NCBI RefSeq assembly: GCF_002855495.1 | Contig: NZ_PKRO01000001.1 | Coordinates: 1-64,000 of the forward strand | Reading direction: 5' to 3' | From: Porphyrobacter sp. TH134 | GTDB taxonomy: Bacteria > Pseudomonadota > Alphaproteobacteria > Sphingomonadales > Sphingomonadaceae | DNA length: 64,000 nucleotides | Shown: one piece after another, positions 45,461-55,080 of the stretch | How the letters are laid out: each line of letters starts with the position of its first letter | Numbering within the stretch: position 1 is the first letter of the stretch | Notes under the pieces: generated by a model | What the model was told of the DNA's origin: nothing | Database searches by the model: none | Seen by the model: the letters and a program-made list of their open reading frames with translations, nothing else | Position numbers and translations under genes: made by a program

Positions 45461-46241
45461 GCATCAGTCGCACATTATCGCGCGCGATTTGCGGGACGAG
45501 GCGAACGGCTTTGCACCCCTTGGCAAGTTTGAGTCTCGCGATGCCACGCCGCCGCAGATGCTGGCTGCGATCCTTCAGACCGAGCATTGCGGCTTTGGAA
45601 CAAGGGTGCGCGCATTTGCGGGGCCAGCTGCCAGAAGTTTGCGTAGGCGGTGGCGGCCAGTCTGGTCGAGGCATCCATTGTCGCAATCACTCGGCGCGCG
45701 CTGAGGGGCGTCTTACCAAGCCTGATCGAACTGGCAATCGGCACAAAGCCGCCCATCCTCCCCGCATTGAGGGGTTTCATAAGGACAATGGTGCGACCCA
45801 AAGACCCTGTTCAGAAGTCGCCGTGCGACCGTCAACAACGATGTCATCGCGACTCTTATATCATTGAAATACAAGAGCATCAATTGGCGGAAACCATTGC
45901 TTCGGCAAGCAGCAGGAACCCGGCCTGAACGCAGCCGGCCGCGCCGTTCTGAAGGCGATACCGCTGCCAGCACAGTCGGCGGATAGTCCTGCAACCCGCG
46001 TGGCGCTTCACGGGGGTCGATCCGTCAGCGCACATGCTCGCAATCGCTTACCGGACGGCGGACAAACGCAGCGATCGCTTCGACCTTGTCGAAAGGCCGG
46101 TCGACGCCGCGTCTGCCCGCAAGTGTTCGCTCACGCGGCGGCTTTTGCTGCCGACTTGGGTGCGCAGTCCGGGCCGCCAGTTGCGAGCAGGCATGAGCGG
46201 GAGGAGGCTATTACGCCGCCCCCCGCACATCGCGTCAGGGC
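45461..46241. other. 781-bp region without a convincing gene
   Basis: Only short, GC-driven open frames occur on both strands, such as a 108-codon minus frame at 45475-45801, without a good start, Shine-Dalgarno or recognisable motif. Near 45834-45890 base composition becomes AT-richer (CTTATATCATTGAAATACAAG). It could be a decayed gene region or hold promoters downstream of the tRNA. It is kept as unassigned. Confidence 0.5.
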
Positions 46242-47051
46242 TTAGAACCGGTAGGTTGCGACCGCCTTGACTGATTGGATATCGAAGTCGTCATTGGCGC
46301 GGAGGAAATCCACGCCGCCAGCCAGCACGAACGGATTGGTTGCCCCGGCCGTCCCCTGACCGACCCGCACCAGCGTATCGTCGTTGCCGTACCCGGTGTA
46401 GAGATATTCGATCCCCAACGAGAACTTCTCGCCAATCTTCTGTTCGATCCCGGCCCCAAGCTGGTAGCCCCACGCGTCCTCGTCCGCGATCACAGTGAAG
46501 GCGTTGGCCGTATTGCTGGACACGTGGGCCTGATCCATTTTCGCGTAGGCAAGGCCCCCGGTCGCGTAGAGCAAGGTGTTCATGCCAGCCACGACCCCTG
46601 CCCGCGCACGCAGGGCAGCCGTGAAATCAATTTCGCGCGTCATGGTGTAGAAAGCTGGCGTCGTGCTGAATGCCGACACGCTGTCGCTAAGATCCGCGGT
46701 GCCGAGCTCGCCGACAGCGCCGATGACGAAATTGCTCATTTGGCGATCATAGCCAAAGCGCGCCTGGAAGCTGACGCCGTCTGAATCATCGCGGCAGTTG
46801 GTGTTTTGCGGCGAGGTGGCCGCTCCGCCGCAGAAACCCGGAGAGAACGCATCAGCCCCGGCGGCCGTCGTGACGGTTTCCCCGAAAGTGCCGTCGGAGG
46901 CACGGTCAAACGAGATGAATTCATCGTCATCCCCGGCCTGAAAGTCATAGCCGACCGAGACACCCGCATAGACGCCGTCGAACTGATCCTGGGCATGAAC
47001 AGGCGCCGCGATCGCAACCGCTACGCTTGTCGCGAGAAGATATTTTTTCAT
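46242..47051 (-). CDS. Outer-membrane beta-barrel protein (opacity-like)
   Basis: The 269-aa protein (start MKKYLLATSVAVAIAAPVHAQDQF) has a signal peptide ending at AHA, then eight likely beta strands with alternating aromatic/small residues (YAGVSVGYDFQ, VSFQARFGYDRQ, ALRARAGVVAG, GYQLGAGIEQKIGEKFSLGIEYLYTGYG), and a C-terminal phenylalanine (AVATYRF), which fits an OmpA/Opa-type eight-stranded porin-like barrel. Function not determined. It lies downstream of the anti-sigma gene on the same strand. Confidence 0.88.
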   Translation of the reverse strand: MKKYLLATSVAVAIAAPVHAQDQFDGVYAGVSVGYDFQAGDDDEFISFDRASDGTFGETVTTAAGADAFSPGFCGGAATSPQNTNCRDDSDGVSFQARFGYDRQMSNFVIGAVGELGTADLSDSVSAFSTTPAFYTMTREIDFTAALRARAGVVAGMNTLLYATGGLAYAKMDQAHVSSNTANAFTVIADEDAWGYQLGAGIEQKIGEKFSLGIEYLYTGYGNDDTLVRVGQGTAGATNPFVLAGGVDFLRANDDFDIQSVKAVATYRF

Positions 47052-47100
47052 CAGATAACTCCGGTAATGACGATGCTTGTCCCGCACGCGTGTGCGCGGA

Positions 47101-47135
47101 AAATCCCGGAGGCGACGTGCATCAGCACGGCCTCC
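47101..47135 (-). terminator. Hairpin downstream of the anti-sigma gene
   Basis: GGAGGC (47108-47113) pairs with GCCTCC (47130-47135), with an inner GTGC-ATCA-GCAC stem (47117-47128); on the minus strand it is followed by GGGATTTTCC. It is a moderate terminator separating the sigma/anti-sigma unit from the barrel gene. Confidence 0.5.
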
Positions 47136-47181
47136 GCTCGTCCAGCTACGATGATTTTGAAACGATCAGATGCAGCGCGGA

Positions 47182-47886
47182 TCAGATGACCGATATTTTT
47201 CCGGTGGCGATCGGTGTGCTGCTTGGCGCGGTGTGCGGTGCGCCCTGCGGCGTCTCCAGCGAGACAGCAAGAATGGCGCCTTCGACCACCAGGGGCCGCA
47301 AGCGCGCGGACAGCCTGACATCCGTGATCCCGTTTGCCGAAATGAGCCCAAGCGAGCGCGGCACGCCATCGTCCGGAATGATCCACAATTCCGGTACCAG
47401 GCTGGTTTCCGGCAAGGACATGGGGCGGATGGTGATTTGGCCGCTGGCAGAATCAAGCCGTGCGGCCAGCAGCGTGCCATCCGCGCCTGCCAGCTGTGCG
47501 ATCGCGACGCGCGCGGGCACCGCAGCCGGCGAAGGTTCGGCCTGCGACAAAGCTCCTGAATTGAACAGTACCACGCCGGCAAGACACGCCGCCAGCGCCG
47601 TGGTCAGCGCAGCCGTGGTCCGCCAGAACCGCACCGCGGCAAGCGCGGCAGTTTTCGGTTCACTATCGAGCTTGGCTTCGATTGCTGACCAGACATTGGG
47701 CGGCGGCACCTCGGCGAAATCCTCGCCCAGCGGATCAAGGCAATCCTGCCATTCCTTGACCTCGGCGGCGAAATCAGGGTCGGCAAGGACAAGCCGCAGA
47801 GCCTCAGCGCGCTCCGCGCCATCCAGCACCCCCAGCGCGAGTTCCGCTGCCATTGCGGTCAATTCAGGGCCCAGCGTTCTAGTCAT
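47182..47886 (-). CDS. Anti-sigma factor (RskA-like)
   Basis: The 234-aa protein has a short N-terminal cytoplasmic helix bundle (LTAMAAELALGVLDGAERAEALRLVLADPDFAAEVKEW), a single TM segment (about 92-112, ALTTALAACLAGVVLF), and a periplasmic C-terminal domain (residues 125-234), typical of RskA. It overlaps the upstream sigma-factor gene by 8 bp. It probably sequesters that sigma factor at the membrane until a periplasmic signal appears. The giant plus-strand frame over this region is an antisense shadow. Confidence 0.9.
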   Translation of the reverse strand: MTRTLGPELTAMAAELALGVLDGAERAEALRLVLADPDFAAEVKEWQDCLDPLGEDFAEVPPPNVWSAIEAKLDSEPKTAALAAVRFWRTTAALTTALAACLAGVVLFNSGALSQAEPSPAAVPARVAIAQLAGADGTLLAARLDSASGQITIRPMSLPETSLVPELWIIPDDGVPRSLGLISANGITDVRLSARLRPLVVEGAILAVSLETPQGAPHTAPSSTPIATGKISVI

Positions 47887-48469
47887 CCTGAAGGCACCCC
47901 CGCAATTGCGACAAGCCTCTGCGGATCCAGCTTTTTGTGGTTCCGAGCGGTGCCTGCATTACCTGCGCCAATTCAGAATGGCTCGACCCGTCGAAAAAGG
48001 CCAGACGGATCGCACGCTGCTGGTTGGTCGGCAGGGCTTCGAGGCAATCGAACACTCTGGCGCGGCGGTCTGCCAGAGCCATGGCCTCCATGGCTCCTGC
48101 CGTGTCGCCATCGCTTGTCTCGGCTGGATCGGCCGCCGGCAACGGCACAGCGCCATGCTTGCGGACCCAGTCGATGGCGGCGTTGCGGGCAATGGCACAC
48201 AGCCATGTGATCGGGCTGGCGCGGTTGCGGTCGAACTGCCCGGCGCGGTTCCAGATTTTCAGATAAACATTCTGGAGGATGTCTTCAGCAGCGTCACGAT
48301 CTCGCGTGATCCGGACACACACGCCGAACAATTTGGCGCAGGTCCGGTCATAGACGCTTGCAAGGGCTTTGCGGTCGCCCTTGGCAACACGTTCGACCAG
48401 GCCGGACAATTCGTCGCGCCGCCGCGCCGCATCCGGTCTGTCCATCATGGACAATGGATAGGCGGACAC
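47879..48469 (-). CDS. ECF-type sigma factor (SigK-like)
   Basis: The 196-aa protein has region 2 (LASVYDRTCAKLFGVCVRITRDRDAAEDILQNVYLKIW) and region 4 (LEALPTNQQRAIRLAFFDGSSHSELAQVMQAPLGTTKSWIRRGLSQLR), so it is an ECF sigma-70 factor. It overlaps the anti-sigma gene. Its regulon may include the neighbouring barrel protein or the carbohydrate genes, but no promoter consensus could be identified. bglX ends 58 bp upstream on the same strand. Confidence 0.93.
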   Translation of the reverse strand: MSAYPLSMMDRPDAARRRDELSGLVERVAKGDRKALASVYDRTCAKLFGVCVRITRDRDAAEDILQNVYLKIWNRAGQFDRNRASPITWLCAIARNAAIDWVRKHGAVPLPAADPAETSDGDTAGAMEAMALADRRARVFDCLEALPTNQQRAIRLAFFDGSSHSELAQVMQAPLGTTKSWIRRGLSQLRGCLQDD

Positions 48470-48526
48470 GATCGGAACCGCAACCGACAGTTGCGATCAT
48501 CGATCATGAGCCGGGCAAGGCCGCGC

Positions 48527-50818
48527 CTAGCTGAGTTCGAACACACCACTCGCACCTTCAGCCTGGGCCGATGGTGCGATCCAGAAACGAAATTGACCCG
48601 GCTCGACGGTGGGTTTCAAATCCTGTCCGATGAAGGTCAGATCAGCCCGCTTGAGCCCGAATTCGACCCGCCGGCTTTCTCCGGGCTTGAGCGCAACGCG
48701 CTGGAATGCCTTCAATTCCCTGACCGGCCGGGTGATACTGGCGCTTTGATCCTGAATGTAGAGCTGCACCACCTCCACAGCATCATGTGTGCCGGAATTG
48801 GTGATGGTGGCCGCCAAGCGCAGTTCTCCGCCGGGGGTCAGCGTACCGCCAGCGCCTTCGGGCGATCCATAAGCGATGCGGCCATAAGTCAGCCCGTGGC
48901 CGAACGGGTAAAGGGCCACATTGAGCGCCTCGCGGTATCGGGCCTTGTATTCCTGCAAGGGGCCGACGGGATGCGGGCGGCCGGTGTTTTTGTGAGCATA
49001 ATGGTAAGGCTGCTGTCCGGTGGCGTGCGGGAAGCTGACCGGCAGGCGAGCCGATGGGCCTTCGACGCCGAACAGCACATCTGCGGTGGCAGGCCCGGAC
49101 ATGGAGCCCAAAAACCACGTCGCGAGGATCGCGGGCGCTTCCTTGACGGCACCCTCCAGCACGAGGCCGCGCCCGTGCCGCAGCAGCACGACCATCGGCT
49201 TGCCCGTTGCCGCAACCGCCTCCGCCAGCGCCATCTGCGCAGGCGGGATCCCGATATCGACCCGCGATTGCGCCTCGCCGGACATGCGCTGGCTTTCACC
49301 GATCGCAAGGATGACAATATCGGCGGCTGCGGCCGCGGCCACGGCTTGCTCGATGCCGCCGTCAATCGGGGCCTCGATGCCGCAGCCGTCAACCGCAGTG
49401 ACCTGCGCGGGGTCTGCCACCAGCTCGCGCACCCCGGTCAACAGGTCGACGGCTTCGGCGTCCGAACCGTAGACATTCCAAGGCCCGATCAGCTCGCGCT
49501 GCCCCTGCGCGAAGGGGCCGATCAGCGCGATTTTTTGGCCCGCGCGCGGCAACGGCAGAAGGTCGCCATCGTTCTTCAGCAACACGATCGAGCGGCGTCC
49601 CGCTTCGCGCGCGACCTGAAGATGGGCGGGTGTCCGCACGCGGGTCTTCTCGCGGCGCGGATCGATCCGCCGGAACGGATCGTCGAACAAGCCCAGCTTG
49701 ACCTTGAGCGCCAAGACACGCCGCACCGCTTCGTCGAGCCGCGCCATCGGCACCTCACCCGCCTCCACAAGCGCGGGCAGGTGCTGGATGTAGAAACCCG
49801 ACTGCATCGACATGTCCACACCGGCCAGAAAGGCCAGCTTGGCCGCCTCGCGCGCATCGGCAGCAAAGCCGTGGTCGATCAGTTCCAGATCGGCGGTGTA
49901 ATCCGAAACCACCAGCCCGCCGAACGACCATTCGCGCCGCAGCACGTCGGTCAGCAGCCAGGGATTGGCTGTTGCCGGGATCCCGGACAGCTCGTTGAAC
50001 GAGGCCATGATGGTGGCGACCTCGGCGTCAAGCGCGGCTTCGAAGGGAGGGAAATAGACCTCGCGCAAAGTCCGCTCGGAAATGTCGACCGTGTTGTAGT
50101 CAAGCCCGCCCTCGGCGGCGCCATAGGCGGCGAAATGCTTGGCGCAGGCCGCCATCGCGTCCTGTGCGGCAAGTCCCTTGCGGCCCTGAAAGCCGCGCAC
50201 CCGCGCTGCTGCCATCACCCGGCCGAGCAGCACGTCTTCGCCCGCCCCTTCAATGCCGCGGCCCCAGCGCTGATCGCGCGCGACATCGACCATCGGGGCA
50301 AAGTTCCAGTCAATACCCGCAGCCGTTGCCTCGATCGCGGCAATCCGGGCGGTGCGCTCGGCCAGTTCGGGATCGAAACTGCCGGCTTCGGCCAGCGGCA
50401 TCGGAAAGACTGTGCGGAACCCGTGGATGACGTCCGCCGCAAAAATCAGCGGCACCTTGAGCCTGGATCGCTTAACGGCGGCGGTCTGCATCTGGCGGGC
50501 CATTTCGGCTCCGTTGCCGTTGAAGACGCCCCCGATTCGCCCGCGCTCAACTTCAGCCAGCTGCCGCTCATAGTTCGTATTGCCCTGCACAGGGTTGAGC
50601 GCATTGGCGGCGCTGCCCGCCCATGCGGCGGCCATCAGTGTGAGTTGCCCGGCCTTTTCCTCCAGCGTCATCTGTCCGATCAGGGTTTCGACCGAACCGG
50701 GCAAGGCCGATGCGTCAGCGCCGAGCATCAGCGCCCGCGCCGGGGATGACGCCCACGCCGCTACCGCTCCTGCTCCAATCATCAGCGCACGGCGAGTGAC
50801 CTGGGGCGGGTTGGGCAT
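48527..50818 (-). CDS. bglX: GH3 beta-glucosidase with Tat signal
   Basis: The 763-aa protein (start MPNPPQVTRRALMIGAG at 50818) has an RR-containing leader (RR 9-10) and a hydrophobic core, so export by Tat to the periplasm is likely. GH3 features are KHFAAYGAAEGGLDY (228), the nucleophile D306 in GGLVVSDYTADLELI, and the C-terminal fibronectin-III-like domain (GAGGTLTPGGELRLAATI and onward). It hydrolyses beta-glucosides or beta-linked gluco-oligosaccharides; linkage cannot be read. The adjacent LacI operator and divergent TonB/GH genes place it in the glucan locus. The 33 bp upstream ATG extension is less likely. Confidence 0.93.
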   Translation of the reverse strand: MPNPPQVTRRALMIGAGAVAAWASSPARALMLGADASALPGSVETLIGQMTLEEKAGQLTLMAAAWAGSAANALNPVQGNTNYERQLAEVERGRIGGVFNGNGAEMARQMQTAAVKRSRLKVPLIFAADVIHGFRTVFPMPLAEAGSFDPELAERTARIAAIEATAAGIDWNFAPMVDVARDQRWGRGIEGAGEDVLLGRVMAAARVRGFQGRKGLAAQDAMAACAKHFAAYGAAEGGLDYNTVDISERTLREVYFPPFEAALDAEVATIMASFNELSGIPATANPWLLTDVLRREWSFGGLVVSDYTADLELIDHGFAADAREAAKLAFLAGVDMSMQSGFYIQHLPALVEAGEVPMARLDEAVRRVLALKVKLGLFDDPFRRIDPRREKTRVRTPAHLQVAREAGRRSIVLLKNDGDLLPLPRAGQKIALIGPFAQGQRELIGPWNVYGSDAEAVDLLTGVRELVADPAQVTAVDGCGIEAPIDGGIEQAVAAAAAADIVILAIGESQRMSGEAQSRVDIGIPPAQMALAEAVAATGKPMVVLLRHGRGLVLEGAVKEAPAILATWFLGSMSGPATADVLFGVEGPSARLPVSFPHATGQQPYHYAHKNTGRPHPVGPLQEYKARYREALNVALYPFGHGLTYGRIAYGSPEGAGGTLTPGGELRLAATITNSGTHDAVEVVQLYIQDQSASITRPVRELKAFQRVALKPGESRRVEFGLKRADLTFIGQDLKPTVEPGQFRFWIAPSAQAEGASGVFELS

Positions 50819-50851
50819 GGAATTCTCCGTAAATTCAGACAACTGGGCCAA

Positions 50852-50983
50852 AGCGATCAGTGGTGACGCGCTCCTATTGAAGTGCGTTGTAAATTATTGT
50901 AACCGATTACATCAAGGGCTTCCGATCAGGTTGCCAAACAAAAAGCCGCCAGAAAGGCGGCTGCGCGAGGATCACGGTCAGAT
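50852..50983. promoter_or_regulatory. Divergent promoter region of bglX and the LacI gene
   Basis: 132 bp between the two divergent genes hold the operator (50898-50911) and, next to the lacI start, a hairpin GCCGCC-AGAAA-GGCGGC (50945-50961) that on the minus strand is followed by TTTTTGTTT, a terminator-like element pointing toward bglX. A/T-rich GTTGTAAATTATTGTAAC around the operator is a likely bglX -10 region. Confidence 0.5.
50898..50911. promoter_or_regulatory. LacI-type operator
   Basis: TGTAACCGATTACA is a 14-bp palindrome with the central CG step and TGTAA arms typical of LacI-family operators. It lies between divergent bglX and lacI, so both are probable targets. The same site was not found before the TonB receptor gene. 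Confidence 0.75.
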
Positions 50984-51979
50984 ATGGCTCAGGCAACAAT
51001 CCGGGACGTAGCGCGCGAGGCAGGCGTCTCGGTCGCCTCGGTGTCGCGTGTCATGAACCGGTTGCCCAATGTTCGTGCGGAATTGAAGGAAAAGGTCGAA
51101 GCGGCGGCGCGGCGGCTCGATTATGTCCCCCATGTCGGCGCCCGCAGCCTCAGCCTTGCCCGAACCGGGGTGGTCGGCGTCGTCCTGCCAGATTTGCACG
51201 GCGAATTCTTCTCCGAAATCCTGCGCGGCATGGGCAGGGAAGCGGCTGCGTGCGATCTGCAATTGCTGCTGTCCAACATGCATGCCGACCCCCAGTCGGC
51301 GATTGAAGCGCTGCGCACGCTGCGCGGCCGGGTCGATGGCCTGATCGTTATGGCCCCGCATATCGACCCCGATACCCTTTTTGCCCATCTGCCCGAAAGC
51401 ATTCCGGCTGTGCTGCTGAATTGCCCGGACAACCTTCAGGGTCGCTCCGAATTGCGGACTGACAATGCCGCAGGAGCGGCAGCGATGGTCGCGCATCTTG
51501 TCGCGCTGGGGCGCCGCCGGATCCTGCACATCGCCGGACCGGCCAACAACGCCGAAGCCCGGCAGCGCTTGACCGGTTACCATGCAGCCATGGCGCAGGC
51601 GGGGCTTGAACCCATTGTGATGCAGGGCAATTTCGACGAGGAATCGGGCCGCGCCGCCATTGCCACCATGATCGCGCGGCGCATCGCTGTCGATGCCGTC
51701 TTTGCAGCCAATGACATCATGGCGATCGGCGCGATGATGGCATTGCGCGATGCCGGTTTTTGCATACCTGACGATGTCGCCGTCGCGGGGTTTGACAACG
51801 TTCCGCTCGCACGATTGATCAGCCCGCCGCTGACCACGATGGCGATCGACATCGCCGATCTGGGCGCACGGGCCATCAACCGGCTGTGGTCGATTCTTGA
51901 TGGTGCTGATGTGCCGTCGATGGAACTTCGGCGTCCGAATTTGATAATCCGCGCGAGCACACAGGCTCGCGTTGTTTAA
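50984..51979 (+). CDS. LacI-family regulator of the glucan locus
   Basis: The 331-aa protein starts MAQATIRDVAREAGVSVASVSRVMNRLPNV, a canonical LacI HTH (residues 6-25), followed by the hinge RRLDYVPHVGARSL and a periplasmic-binding-type effector domain (GVVGVVLPDLHGEFFSEILRG; AVFAANDIMAIGAMMAL; VAVAGFDNVPLARLISPPLTT). It likely senses a sugar from the glucan and represses bglX and the operon. The TonB gene follows after 42 bp. Confidence 0.95.
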   Translation: MAQATIRDVAREAGVSVASVSRVMNRLPNVRAELKEKVEAAARRLDYVPHVGARSLSLARTGVVGVVLPDLHGEFFSEILRGMGREAAACDLQLLLSNMHADPQSAIEALRTLRGRVDGLIVMAPHIDPDTLFAHLPESIPAVLLNCPDNLQGRSELRTDNAAGAAAMVAHLVALGRRRILHIAGPANNAEARQRLTGYHAAMAQAGLEPIVMQGNFDEESGRAAIATMIARRIAVDAVFAANDIMAIGAMMALRDAGFCIPDDVAVAGFDNVPLARLISPPLTTMAIDIADLGARAINRLWSILDGADVPSMELRRPNLIIRASTQARVV

Positions 51980-52021
51980 CGACTCCCCGGCTGTCCGGGA
52001 ACTCAACAGGGAAGAGTAGAG

Positions 52022-55000
52022 ATGTCCAAGATAAGTGTCCTTCGCTTGTTGCTCGCCAGCGCAACCGCGCTGACGGGTTCGGCAACCATGATCGCACCCG
52101 CGATGGCGCAGACAACCACGGCTTCGCTGCGCGGTACCATCACCGATGAAGCTGGCGCGCCCGTGGCTGGCGCGACTGTCCGCATCGTCAGCGCTGGCAC
52201 CAACCGCACCCAGACGACCATCACGAGCGCGACCGGGTCCTACATCCTCAATGGCGTGCGCGCCGATACTTACCGTCTCACTGTAACCGGTCCCAACGGC
52301 GACGTGGTCGAGCGTGTCATCACGGTCGGCGTCAGCCAGTCCGCAACGGTCGATGCGCAGTTCGGCATGGATCAGGCGCCTGGCGAAGATGCGCCGGTGG
52401 ATGTGGCAGACACCGGCAACGAAATCGTGGTCAGAGGCGGGATGCTGCGCGAGACCCGCACCAGCGAAATCGCCACCAACGTCAGTCAGGAACAGCTGCG
52501 CTTGCTGCCGCAGACCGACCGCAACTTCCTGAGCTTTGCCGCTTTGGCGCCCGGCGTGCGTTACAACGACAGTGAAACCGACAAGAGCTTCACCTCCGGT
52601 GCCTCGCCCGCGAGCCAGGTCAACGTGTTCATCGACGGTGTCAGCCTGAAGAACAAGATCCGCGAAGGCGGCGTCGCCGGGCAACAGAACAGCCGCGGCA
52701 ACCCCTTTGGCCAGCTTGCCGTGCAGGAGTTCCGCGTCATCACGCAGAACTACAAGGCCGAATACGAGCAAGCCGGCGCAGCCATCATCACCGCCGTCAC
52801 CAAATCGGGCACCAACGAATTCCACGGCGAGGTGTTTGGCCAGTACACCGACCGTTCGCTGACCGAACGCAGCTTCATCGATCAGCGGCAGGGCAACCCC
52901 GAGCCCGCCTTCGAGCGCAAGCAATACGGCATCTCACTGGGCGGCCCGATCATCGAGGATCGTCTGTTCTTCTTTGCCGCCTATGAAGGCAATGATCAGG
53001 ACCGCGCCTTCAACGTCCAGTCGACCGGCGCCCCAGACGCCATCGCCGAATTCGAGAACTTCTCCGGCCGACGGATCGACGAATTCGAAGGCGCATTCGT
53101 CAGCCCGTTCCGCAGCGATTTCTACTTCGGCAAGCTGACCCTGACCCCCGACGACCGGCAGATCTTCGACGTCTCCTTCAGCCGGCGCGAGGAAAGCGAC
53201 ATTCAGGGCTTCGGGGGCAACACCGCCTTTGAATATGCCGAAAACAAGCGCAACCTGGTCGACACCTATCAGTTCAGGTGGAATTACAACGGCGACAACT
53301 TCGTCAACGAATTCAACGCCAGCTACCTGAATTACGAATTCAACCCGACCTCGCTGAACCCCGATCTGCCCTCGTTCGACTATCAGGGCGTGATCCTGTT
53401 CGGCGGCAAGGATTCAACCCGGCGCGAGCTTCAGCAGGGTTACAACATCCGTAACGACTTCACCTACACGGGCCTTGAAGGGCATTCGATCAAGTTCGGT
53501 GCCCGCGTCGAGATCACCGATATTTCCTTCGACAATCAGGCCTATATCCAGCCGCGGTTCTTTTTCCGGCGGGAACCCAACAACAATCTCAACTTTGCTT
53601 TCCCCGCCGAAGCACTGCTGGGACTGGGCTCGGGTCTGATCAACGCGTCGAACACCCAATACGGGCTGTATGTGCAGGACGACTGGGATATCAGTGACCG
53701 GCTCCAGCTCAATCTCGGGGTGCGCTGGGACTACGAAACCAATGGGTTCAACAACGAATACCGCACGCCCGCAGCCGCCGCGGCGGCCCTGCGCGCCATT
53801 CCTTCGAACTTCTACTTCGATCCTGAAGATTACATCACGGACGGCAATGATCGCAGCCCGTTCGGCGGCGCCATTCAGCCGCGCGTCGGGTTCTCGTGGG
53901 ACATCAACGGCGACCGCAGCACTGTCATCTTCGGCGGTGCGGGGCGCTATTATGACCGCAACAATTTCAACAACACCGTCGATGAATTGTCGCGGACCAT
54001 CAACCCGATCGGCCGCTTCCGCTTCTCGGCAGATGGCGCGACGCGCGACGGACAGCCCACGATCCGTTGGGACCCGTCCTATCTTTCGCGCGCAGGTCTG
54101 GAAGCGCTGATCAACGCCAACCCGGAAACCGGCCTGCCTGAACTGTTCGCGGTCAAGAACAATGCGCGCCCCCCGGTCAACGACCAGTTCTCGCTGGGCG
54201 TGCGCCAGCGGGTCGGGATCTTCGAAGCTTCGCTGACCGGCTCGTATCAGCGCGGCAAGAACGGCTACACCAATCTGTTTGCGACCCGTAACAATGCCGG
54301 GCTTGGCGGTTGCTGTGATGGCGCGGTGCTGGCCGATGTGCGGGCGGCCGGATATTCCAACGTGCTGATCGGCTTTGATGGGCTCGACACCCGGTACAAG
54401 GCGCTCTTCTTCACGCTCGACAAGAATTACACCGAAGCCTCGGGTTGGGGCCTCAACGTCGCCTACACCCTCAGCAAGGCGGAGAAGAACGGGGGCGATC
54501 TGTTCAGCCTCGATCAGATCACGCCGGATGCCTATGGCTGGCGCCCGTCGCCGGGCGATGAACGCCACCGCGTGGTGATTTCGGGCATCGTCGATCTGCC
54601 GCTCGGCTTCCAGTTCTCCACGCTGACGACGCTCGGTTCGGGTCAGGCCTATCAGGTCGTGGACGGCACCAACGGTGCATCGGTGGGCTTTAACGAATTC
54701 ACGGCTGCCTACCCTGAAAAGAACTGCATCAAGGGCGTTTTCGCGTTCTGCGAAGTCAATGTCACGCTGGCCAAGAACTTCGCGATCTTCGGCAATGATG
54801 ACAATTTCAACATCGCCGTCGATGTTCTGAACCTGTTCGACAACAAGAACTTCTCCGGGTTCGACGGGTTCTTCAACAACACGATCAACCCTGCCACCGG
54901 CCAGGCGACCGATCCGCTGCTGCCGGCCAATGCGGTCAATGCGGCCAATCTGCTGACCCTGCCGCGCAGGGTCCAGTTCAGGCTCGGCTATCGTTTCTGA
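52022..55000 (+). CDS. TonB-dependent receptor (Oar-like)
   Basis: The 992-aa protein has a signal peptide (cleavage after PAMAQ at residue 30), a carboxypeptidase-regulatory-like domain (about 31-112), a TonB-box-like EIVVRG (134-139), a plug (150-250) and a beta barrel ending FRLGYRF. It is the likely outer-membrane importer of oligosaccharides. It follows the LacI gene by 42 bp and precedes the GH144-like gene by 80 bp, so it belongs to the same operon. Confidence 0.94.
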   Translation: MSKISVLRLLLASATALTGSATMIAPAMAQTTTASLRGTITDEAGAPVAGATVRIVSAGTNRTQTTITSATGSYILNGVRADTYRLTVTGPNGDVVERVITVGVSQSATVDAQFGMDQAPGEDAPVDVADTGNEIVVRGGMLRETRTSEIATNVSQEQLRLLPQTDRNFLSFAALAPGVRYNDSETDKSFTSGASPASQVNVFIDGVSLKNKIREGGVAGQQNSRGNPFGQLAVQEFRVITQNYKAEYEQAGAAIITAVTKSGTNEFHGEVFGQYTDRSLTERSFIDQRQGNPEPAFERKQYGISLGGPIIEDRLFFFAAYEGNDQDRAFNVQSTGAPDAIAEFENFSGRRIDEFEGAFVSPFRSDFYFGKLTLTPDDRQIFDVSFSRREESDIQGFGGNTAFEYAENKRNLVDTYQFRWNYNGDNFVNEFNASYLNYEFNPTSLNPDLPSFDYQGVILFGGKDSTRRELQQGYNIRNDFTYTGLEGHSIKFGARVEITDISFDNQAYIQPRFFFRREPNNNLNFAFPAEALLGLGSGLINASNTQYGLYVQDDWDISDRLQLNLGVRWDYETNGFNNEYRTPAAAAAALRAIPSNFYFDPEDYITDGNDRSPFGGAIQPRVGFSWDINGDRSTVIFGGAGRYYDRNNFNNTVDELSRTINPIGRFRFSADGATRDGQPTIRWDPSYLSRAGLEALINANPETGLPELFAVKNNARPPVNDQFSLGVRQRVGIFEASLTGSYQRGKNGYTNLFATRNNAGLGGCCDGAVLADVRAAGYSNVLIGFDGLDTRYKALFFTLDKNYTEASGWGLNVAYTLSKAEKNGGDLFSLDQITPDAYGWRPSPGDERHRVVISGIVDLPLGFQFSTLTTLGSGQAYQVVDGTNGASVGFNEFTAAYPEKNCIKGVFAFCEVNVTLAKNFAIFGNDDNFNIAVDVLNLFDNKNFSGFDGFFNNTINPATGQATDPLLPANAVNAANLLTLPRRVQFRLGYRF

Positions 55001-55080
55001 TGGCCTTGCCGGTCGCGGCGGGACGGGTGCAGCCCCCCCTAACTCCGCCTCGCCGCGACCACCCTGGAATGGAGTGATTT

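Noticed and set aside
45475..45801. A 108-codon minus-strand frame downstream of the tRNA
   Set aside because: It lacks a good start, a Shine-Dalgarno and any recognisable motif; left as unassigned.
47027..50749. A 1240-codon plus-strand frame opposite the anti-sigma, sigma and bglX genes
   Set aside because: The minus strand holds three clear families in the same span, while this frame shows Arg/His/Gln-rich sequence without motifs, typical of an antisense shadow in GC-rich DNA.
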